Of a stretch of DNA of 24,557 bases, positions 22,839-24,557 are shown piece by piece. Source of the DNA: a virus. Position 1 is the stretch's first letter. Each line of letters begins with the position of its first letter. The DNA lies in the IMG/VR virus record IMGVR_UViG_3300007512_000190, positions 1-24,557 of that record; one strand, 5' to 3'. The notes beneath the pieces are model-generated. The model worked only from the letters and a program-made list of their open reading frames with translations. It searched no databases and was not told the DNA's origin. A program made the position numbers and the translations under genes.

Positions 22839-24557
22839 TTAACCAATAAGGTCAGAAACAACAACCAAGCCGTACATATCAGGACGAACCATCTTTTTGG
22901 CGTAGCGTGTCATCACACCCTTTCTCGGTACGAAGTCTTCCGTACCAAAGATAGTGGGCGTAACCTGTAGCGGTACATAAGGAGCGTATACATAGCCACT
23001 TTCAAGGAAGCTATTACCCTTACGTCCAACAAGAACAAGATTACGGGGGAAGTATGGATCAACCCAAACGTCCCACTTCTTGCTCATGCTACCAGTCTTA
23101 ACCGCACCAACTTGTCCTTTATCCTCATCAGCGGCAATGTTCGCGCGGAACCCACTGGTGAACTCAAGGATGTTAGCAACCTCGGGGCCGACAACCAAGA
23201 AGTTGGCGCCTCCGCGAAGCGTTTTACGGTGAATCTGGGCCGAACAGTCGTTGATCGTCTCAACGAGAGTTTCATACCACTCAGAAACTGTACCCGTGAA
23301 GTCGGGGAATAGAGTTCCGTTAACGGAGAGACCAGTCTCTTTGTTAACGAATTTACCCGGCTTACGCGACCAGTAATAAGTTGCTGCTTTTGCACCTTTG
23401 ATAAGGTCTTCAATGATCTCGCGATCAATCTCAAGAGCAATCTGCTCAGAGAGAATTGAAGTAAGCTCAACCTCTGCGTCCAAGTTGTGATAAGCATTGA
23501 GATCCTGACCAAGTTCAGGGGTCCACTTAGCTTTCAGTTTCTTGGTTACTGCAGTGACAGATACCGAATCGACCTTAATGTCGATCTCAGGAATCTCTGT
23601 ATTGTTCTCAAGTCCCCAAGAGTCCACACCAACAACTGCTCCAAGAGCGTTTGTTGAACCCGCTGCCGGATTTCCAGTGAAATCATCAACAATTGGGAAC
23701 TCAGCACGCGCTAGATCTAACAAAGTCTCTTCAAGCTGCGCACCAGTCTCACTACCAGTTGCTTCTAACACGATAAGAACTCGCGTAGGCTCAGAACTAC
23801 CAGTTGCTTGAACTGGATCAAGTTGAGTCAGTCTGCGTACAACGCGGCTGGGGCCTCGATTTCCAGTTGCCTTCAAAAGGTCCAAAGCAATAAGGTTGTC
23901 CATGTTCATGAGTGTGCTATTATCATCGTTCAAGGCCGAAACCAAGATCGTACCTACAGCAACATTGGAGCCGCTGAGATCGGCGTCAAAGCGAACAAGT
24001 TTGTCGCCCATTGCCGAATAGCTGTTTCCAGTTGAAGAGGCGACAGGATCGCCCCAGCTTGTGGGATCACCAACAGTACCAGTTGCACGACAAGTAACAA
24101 CAACCGTCGAAGAACCTGTAGGTGACGAATAGCCGTTACTCAGGTTATAAAAACCTTTGTCAGCGTTATCACCAGACAAGTTTACACCGCCTGTGATTTG
24201 CTGACCAGCACGTCCACCACCATATACAGAATCATTAGCCTGTTTCAGGTGAATTCCGTCCTCATTGTATCCGAGGCGGGAGTGAGTGTGTTGAAAATCT
24301 AGGAAGAAGATCAGGCCAGAGGGTAAGCTCATAGGCTGAACCGATACTAGATCATTTGCGATAAGGCCACCGAAAACTCGGCGGACAATCGGGAAAGCGA
24401 CAGAGGCAAAACCCTCTACGTCGCCGCCAGCCATAGTGCTGGCCTCTCTAAGAAGCTCTCGGGCTTGATTCTCAAGCAAGCGAGCCATTGTTTGACGAGA
24501 GTGATCAGCGTTAATACCTTCAAGCAAGCCGGTTTTTTCCCACTTGCCCATAAGCGC
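22839..24557 (-). CDS. Major capsid protein (T4 gp23-like), 5' end at or beyond window edge
   Basis: Forms the capsid hexamers. The N-terminus (KWEKTGLLEGINADHSRQ, MARLLENQARELLREAS, then GFASVAFPIVRRVFGGLIANDLVSVQPMSLPSGLIFFLDF from about residue 46) is the gp23 hallmark, as are DINAYHNLDAEVELTSILSEQI-like residues in the middle (LGQDLNAYHNLDAEVELT) and the end (VDPYFPRNLVLVGRKG, YAPYVPLQVTP, GVMTRYAKKMV). An ATG at 24551 gives 570 aa, but the frame stays open to the edge and the two upstream codons read Ala-Leu. Many gp23 proteins begin with a few residues then ALMxKW, so the true start probably lies outside. The family is normally trimmed by a prohead protease near the N-terminus. An inserted region of about residues 135-290 (Thr/Ser/Gly-rich, with repeated ATG-x-S/T turns) accounts for some of the extra length. 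Confidence 0.96.
   Translation of the reverse strand, partial: ALMGKWEKTGLLEGINADHSRQTMARLLENQARELLREASTMAGGDVEGFASVAFPIVRRVFGGLIANDLVSVQPMSLPSGLIFFLDFQHTHSRLGYNEDGIHLKQANDSVYGGGRAGQQITGGVNLSGDNADKGFYNLSNGYSSPTGSSTVVVTCRATGTVGDPTSWGDPVASSTGNSYSAMGDKLVRFDADLSGSNVAVGTILVSALNDDNSTLMNMDNLIALDLLKATGNRGPSRVVRRLTQLDPVQATGSSEPTRVLIVLEATGSETGAQLEETLLDLARAEFPIVDDFTGNPAAGSTNALGAVVGVDSWGLENNTEIPEIDIKVDSVSVTAVTKKLKAKWTPELGQDLNAYHNLDAEVELTSILSEQIALEIDREIIEDLIKGAKAATYYWSRKPGKFVNKETGLSVNGTLFPDFTGTVSEWYETLVETINDCSAQIHRKTLRGGANFLVVGPEVANILEFTSGFRANIAADEDKGQVGAVKTGSMSKKWDVWVDPYFPRNLVLVGRKGNSFLESGYVYAPYVPLQVTPTIFGTEDFVPRKGVMTRYAKKMVRPDMYGLVVVSDLIG

Noticed and set aside
23084-23512. 142-aa minus-strand frame within the capsid gene
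   Set aside because: Out-of-frame Ser/Leu/Arg-rich shadow of the well-conserved gp23 coding frame.

Overview
The window is part of a lytic, T4-like contractile-tailed bacteriophage (myovirus) genome. Every supported gene lies on the minus strand, so transcription runs from high to low coordinates. The genes are packed tightly: ATGA stop/start overlaps are frequent and no gap exceeds about 135 bases. I see no tRNA, rRNA, CRISPR array, insertion sequence or integrase. The order capsid, three neck/tail-completion proteins, sheath, tube matches T4 genes 23 and 13-14-15-18-19. The terminase genes that sit between 15 and 18 in T4 are not here. The host cannot be read from this window. Standalone family A DNA polymerases in distant T4 relatives (Rhodothermus phage RM378 is the case I know) suggest a deep, probably aquatic, branch of the T4 superfamily; that placement is inference.

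Right part (about 24557 to 6673), virion module in transcription order: major capsid protein followed by a strong terminator; gp13-, gp14- and gp15-like neck and tail-completion proteins; an unusually large tail sheath (1124 aa) with a Thr/Gly-rich insertion; tail tube; a gp26-type baseplate protein overlapped by a small gp51-like ORF; a small unknown protein; tape measure; a baseplate-type protein with a lysine-rich tail; a LysM/gp53-like protein; an 861-aa virion protein; and a 440-aa unknown. A short element, CTATTTAT on the sense strand, occurs upstream of four transcription blocks here and is a candidate late-expression signal.

Left part (about 6683 to 1), replication and nucleotide module: a family A DNA polymerase without an exonuclease domain, preceded by a sigma70-like promoter; a divergent protein that looks like the FtsZ/tubulin fold; a gp32-like single-strand-binding protein with its own promoter; a UUCG-loop terminator; a UvsX/RecA recombinase; a 59-aa protein; a DpnI-family nuclease domain; a small exported His/Arg-rich protein; the flavin-dependent thymidylate synthase ThyX; and a 5'-3' exonuclease that runs off the left edge. 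Together these supply polymerase, strand-binding, recombination, flap removal and dTMP.

The most noteworthy items are the phage-borne DpnI-like catalytic domain placed between recombinase and ThyX, the degenerate tubulin-like protein between polymerase and SSB, the basic exported protein, and a possible ribosomal frameshift joining the gp26-like gene to the ORF that overlaps it just ahead of the tape measure.
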